A stretch of DNA of 64,000 nt, taken from an uncultured Planctomycetales bacterium (GTDB lineage Bacteria; Planctomycetota; Planctomycetia; Isosphaerales; Isosphaeraceae). Below are positions 61,193 through 64,000 of this stretch, one piece after another; position 1 is the first letter of the stretch; every line of letters starts with the position of its first letter. The notes under the pieces were generated by a model. The model ran no database searches, was not told the DNA's origin, and saw only the letters and a program-made list of their open reading frames with translations. The stretch lies in NCBI GenBank assembly GCA_903926465.1, contig CAIYJE010000095.1, positions 1 to 64,000 of the forward strand, read 5' to 3'. Made by a program: the position numbers and the translations under genes.

Positions 61193-61864
61193 CTATGACT
61201 GCCGGTGTACAGAATTTTGCGCAGGTTTGGATAAATTGCGATCGAACTCGGGTGGGTTGCTCGGCCTGGTGGAGATCAAGCTCCCACGCCATGCGACCAA
61301 AACGACGATCGCCGTCGAAATTGTCAGGGGCAGAGAGTAACTCACCCGCGTCCCTCGAATGCTGCCGGGGTTCGTAACGGTCCGGTTCCTCTGGTTGCTG
61401 GAATTCACGGGGGCTTTGGCAATTCGGTAGACCAAAACCAGGAAGAGCCACATACAGACCAGTGCGAATGATAAGGCCAAGATCACCAGTGATAGCACAG
61501 GAGTTAACCAGGTGGACAGGGCGGTGAAGAGCTTGACATCGCCGCCGCCACAGACACCCAGCAACCATAAAATCAGAAAAGCCAAGAACGCCAGAACTCC
61601 GCTGGCAACCGCCAGCAATACCGCATCCAGCGCACCCACGAATGGCCCTGGATTAGCCACAAGCCACACCGTCTGACCGTGCATCCCAAACCATGCACCT
61701 CTGACCGCACTCATGAAAAGCCCACCAAAGAGTAATCCGATCGAGATTGCCTTGGGAATCTGCAAAATTCGGCTATCGATGTAGGAGGCCAAACTCAGGC
61801 CCAGCATCAACAGTGCAAAGGTTATCCAGGCCAAGACGGGAGACGGAAATGCAACTTCTGTCAT
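61193..61864 (-). CDS. tadV: TadV/CpaA-type prepilin peptidase
   Basis: This inner-membrane aspartic protease has 223 aa and would cut the Flp and TadE leaders. The first catalytic Asp is Asp30 in LASYIDSRILQIPK, followed by AISIGLLFGGLFM. The second is Asp109 in GVCGGGDVKLFTAL (GxGD motif). About five to six spans are seen. The last about 45 residues (from 180) form a polar tail with no recognised domain. It lies 76 bases after one flp gene and upstream of the other, an unusual sandwich. Confidence 0.93.
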   Translation of the reverse strand: MTEVAFPSPVLAWITFALLMLGLSLASYIDSRILQIPKAISIGLLFGGLFMSAVRGAWFGMHGQTVWLVANPGPFVGALDAVLLAVASGVLAFLAFLILWLLGVCGGGDVKLFTALSTWLTPVLSLVILALSFALVCMWLFLVLVYRIAKAPVNSSNQRNRTVTNPGSIRGTRVSYSLPLTISTAIVVLVAWRGSLISTRPSNPPEFDRNLSKPAQNSVHRQS

Positions 61865-61940
61865 CTGCGAAAGACCACCTCGTTCGAACGTTGCTCAAAC
61901 TCATCGCCATTGATTCCAAACCGGCAGACTACCCCAGCCA

Positions 61941-62294
61941 TTAGTTTTGCGGGTCATCGGACACCATCACCGGTTCCACGGTCGGAGTGCCAGGTGGCAT
62001 CATTGATCGAACCTTATTCTCAACGGCTGTTCCACCCGTACCGGTCAGGTACGCACTCTGGCCCTGGTGTGGGCCTCGATTCGAGAACATTCCTTTCAGA
62101 CCAGGCAAGCTGTAAGAGATATTCAAAGACGAGAAAGAATGACTCAGTTCGGCGAGCTTGGAGGTTGATGCGGATCTGAGGGAACTCAAGCCGACCACAA
62201 TACCAATGACGAGGAGGGTTGCCACCAGCAACGATTCCGTGGAAATGAGTGAACCTTCGTCATCATTCCAAACTTCAACAATAAGGCCATTCAC
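61941..62294 (-). CDS. flp: Flp-type pilin (first gene of the minus-strand Tad operon)
   Basis: This Flp-type pilin has 117 aa from GTG 62294, with GGGAG about 9 bases upstream. The leader ends VWNDDEG (Gly14) and the mature part starts SLISTESLLVATLLVIGIVV, with Glu20 at the same non-canonical +6 position as in its paralogue. The C-terminus is variable with a GGTAVENKVRSMMPPGTP region and the end VSDDPQN. It begins the operon that runs to tadC and is divergent from the secretin gene at 62894. Two pilin genes may build mixed or alternative pili. Confidence 0.92.
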   Translation of the reverse strand: MNGLIVEVWNDDEGSLISTESLLVATLLVIGIVVGLSSLRSASTSKLAELSHSFSSLNISYSLPGLKGMFSNRGPHQGQSAYLTGTGGTAVENKVRSMMPPGTPTVEPVMVSDDPQN

Positions 62295-62893
62295 GGAATC
62301 AATCTCCCTGGAAATATGCCAGAAAAGAATCGGATCGAATATCTTGAACGGCTTGGGGCAACCTCAGGAAAAACAAACCCAAAAAGGTGATCCAGAAGGC
62401 GTCGCTCCGTCCGACCGCTTGAAATCTGGATGGCCTCAAGCACAATCACTGACGAGCAAACGCACCAAGCCTGCGTGCGAACGTACCGATTTGCTGACGG
62501 CGCAGAATCTAGTAACGGGGAAACTCACCTGAACATAAGAAATATCGCTAGAGCTGCGGCAATCTACGCGATGGAATCGACAGGTGATGAATTAAACCTA
62601 CGCGTGTGAATTCGATTGTGAGCTATTGAGGTTTTTTGGGATCTCGCGTCCGTGGTTTGCGGTTCCGGCGTGTATCGAGCACAAACGGCTAGACCGCCGG
62701 CGATTCTAGACAGGATTGAGCCACAGACATTCATGGCTTGACAGATTGACCCGGCTATTGATGATAGCCACACCAGTTCATGCCCAGATTGGACTCAGCT
62801 ACGTAGGCTAGACGCAAAATGATGTTGTGAAGGTCTGAATCGGTTCAAAGATGCACCGATTGACTGGTTCCCAAGATCCTGGCAAGGAAGCCA
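62295..62893. other. Divergent intergenic region between flp and the secretin gene
   Basis: No gene is seen in these 599 bases. It must contain the promoters of both the minus-strand Tad operon and the plus-strand secretin gene. The frame 62851-63282 on the plus strand is a shadow of the secretin gene. Confidence 0.55.
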
Positions 62894-64000
62894 ATGTCTT
62901 TTGTGAAGCCAAATCCAATCCTGATCGTCGTGCTTGGCTCTGCTTGCCTGGTGGGCTTAAACAGCGCCCGTCTGCTTGTATTTTCAGGGCCAAATCGCGA
63001 ACGACCCGCGGAACGACCGCCCAGTACGGCACTGGCCGACTCCTCCGAGTTTCATGCCACAAACTCGCAAGACGAAAAGCCGAATGCCGCAAAAAGCCGC
63101 AATGGCTTGCTCAGGAACCAGAAGCACCGGAGCCACGAATCAAGCGATCACGCCTCACGCGAATCCGGTTCCAAGCTGTTGCGGGAGAGCACAGCTCCCG
63201 CCAACAAACCTCTGCAGAGCCGGAGCTCCGACAACCATCTGGATCAAGCTCGGTTGCAGAGGAATTCCGATTCATTTCTTGAAGAAGCAACCCAGGCACT
63301 CGGGGTGACGACAACTGGCCAGCCCCACCCGGCACCTTTGGCCCGGCAAGATTCCCCTGAGAAGGCAACAGCCCAATCGCCGCCACAACTGGATTTTGGA
63401 TCTGGGACGACACCCGAACCTGTCGCCGGCGGAAACAGCAAGATTGAGGCTTTTGTCAACGAGGCAGCTCGGGCATTGCTCCCTCCGTCATCCAGCCTGG
63501 CACCAAGCCCGAATCAATCTGTGCTTGCTGAAGGCTTCGGTCAGAGATCCGACGGTCAGCCTCTCAATTCGCGGCAGCAACTGCGTGCTCAGTCTGCCTC
63601 AGAACGCATCGAGATTGCTGCAGCAGCACCTCCTTCCTTCAACGGGCAGCCTGGTCCTGTGCATGATCCGGGAACCAAGGCCGACAGCAACATTCGCGAT
63701 ACAGTGAGGGGCATCCCTTCGGTACCCCGCGTTGATCGAACCATCCGGAGAACCGTGGAAAACCAGGCGCCAGCCACGGACCTATCGCCGCTCGATCCTG
63801 AGCTGAAAGATCCCCAAAAACGAGCACTCGCAAAATTCATCGATGAGATTGATGCTGACCGGTTCGACCCATCCAAGATCTTCACACTTTATGTTGGCCT
63901 GCCACGGCTGATCAAATTCGATAAACAGCCGGTTCGAGTGCAGATCGGCGAGCGAGACCTGGTTGAGGGAACATTCCTGGGGACCGACGAGTACTCGATT
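62894..64000 (+). CDS. cpaC: CpaC/RcpA-like secretin of the Tad pilus, N-terminal part (cut by the window edge)
   Basis: An open frame from ATG 62894 (AAGGA 6 bases upstream) runs without a stop to the window end: 369 codons so far. Residues 5-27 (NPILIVVLGSACLVGLN) are a signal-anchor-like helix. Residues 30-310 are low complexity (Pro, Ser, Arg, Gln-rich) with two similar short motifs, SFLEEATQALG and AFVNEAARALL. From about 335 the sequence (FTLYVGLPRLIKFDKQPVRV, QIGERDLVEGTFLGTDEY) resembles the start of the pilus assembly N-terminal domain of CpaC/RcpA secretins. It is divergent from the Tad operon, and no other secretin gene is in the window. The assignment is moderate because only the beginning of the domain is visible. 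Confidence 0.7.
   Translation, partial: MSFVKPNPILIVVLGSACLVGLNSARLLVFSGPNRERPAERPPSTALADSSEFHATNSQDEKPNAAKSRNGLLRNQKHRSHESSDHASRESGSKLLRESTAPANKPLQSRSSDNHLDQARLQRNSDSFLEEATQALGVTTTGQPHPAPLARQDSPEKATAQSPPQLDFGSGTTPEPVAGGNSKIEAFVNEAARALLPPSSSLAPSPNQSVLAEGFGQRSDGQPLNSRQQLRAQSASERIEIAAAAPPSFNGQPGPVHDPGTKADSNIRDTVRGIPSVPRVDRTIRRTVENQAPATDLSPLDPELKDPQKRALAKFIDEIDADRFDPSKIFTLYVGLPRLIKFDKQPVRVQIGERDLVEGTFLGTDEYSI

Noticed and set aside
62851-63282. 143-codon plus-strand open frame at the start of the secretin gene
   Set aside because: The frame beginning at 62894 with a good ribosome site runs to the window edge and has a membrane helix plus a secretin-like domain; this frame is its shadow.

Overview
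The window looks like a chromosomal segment of a planctomycete (phylum Planctomycetota). Four things point there: a Planctomycetes-Verrucomicrobia type bacterial microcompartment (BMC) operon, a DUF1559 domain, two DUF1080 proteins, and short dispersed intergenic repeats between moderately GC-rich genes. No rRNA, tRNA, CRISPR array, intact insertion sequence or phage gene was seen. The genus cannot be fixed from the sequence alone.

Positions 2338-13807 (minus strand) hold the main system: a 15-gene BMC operon read from a DeoR-type regulator leftwards. Order: deoR, pduL-like phosphotransacylase, three hexameric shell proteins (BMC-H), an acetate kinase-like enzyme, a pentameric shell protein (BMC-P), a CoA-acylating aldehyde dehydrogenase, BMC-P, an RpiB-like protein, BMC-P, a class II aldolase, a secreted ThuA-like protein, a lactate/malate dehydrogenase-like enzyme and a TIM-barrel aldolase-like protein. 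No BMC-T shell gene is present, as is known for this BMC class. The known pathway is L-fucose/L-rhamnose breakdown: the aldolase yields DHAP and lactaldehyde, and the aldehyde goes through acyl-CoA and acyl-phosphate to acid plus ATP. Five proteins carry terminal amphipathic helices joined by Ala/Pro/Gly-rich linkers, which look like encapsulation peptides. Two of those five (RpiB-like and TIM-barrel) have no established role and are the best candidates for new biology.

Positions 13995-51253 are a mixed housekeeping and accessory region. It holds mutM, an orphan histidine kinase with a CX3CH motif, tpx, an acetyltransferase-like membrane protein, an M24 peptidase, DUF1080 and DUF1559 proteins, a FetAB-like ABC pair and a zinc-ribbon GTPase. 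A tightly coupled three-gene operon follows (ketosynthase, methyltransferase, FAD reductase), probably for a polyketide or lipid-like product. Next come a secreted VIT/VWA protein, a glycosyltransferase, an MFS transporter, a carotenoid-type desaturase, phhB, an acyltransferase/GT39/panB cluster, an aldo/keto reductase, an aquaporin, and an adjacent pair of type II topoisomerase subunits (parC/parE-like). Three intergenic gaps carry copies of one element of about 105 bp with imperfect terminal inverted repeats. A second repeat family centres on ACAGCCGAGGGCGGCTGT.

Positions 52160-64000 form a Tad (tight adherence, type IVc pilus) locus. Ten minus-strand genes encode two Flp pilins flanking a prepilin peptidase, then TadE, CpaB, a TadG-like protein, TadZ, TadA, TadB and TadC. 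A divergent plus-strand gene, cut by the window edge, probably encodes the CpaC/RcpA secretin. A run of 14 C lies just after the second pilin gene.
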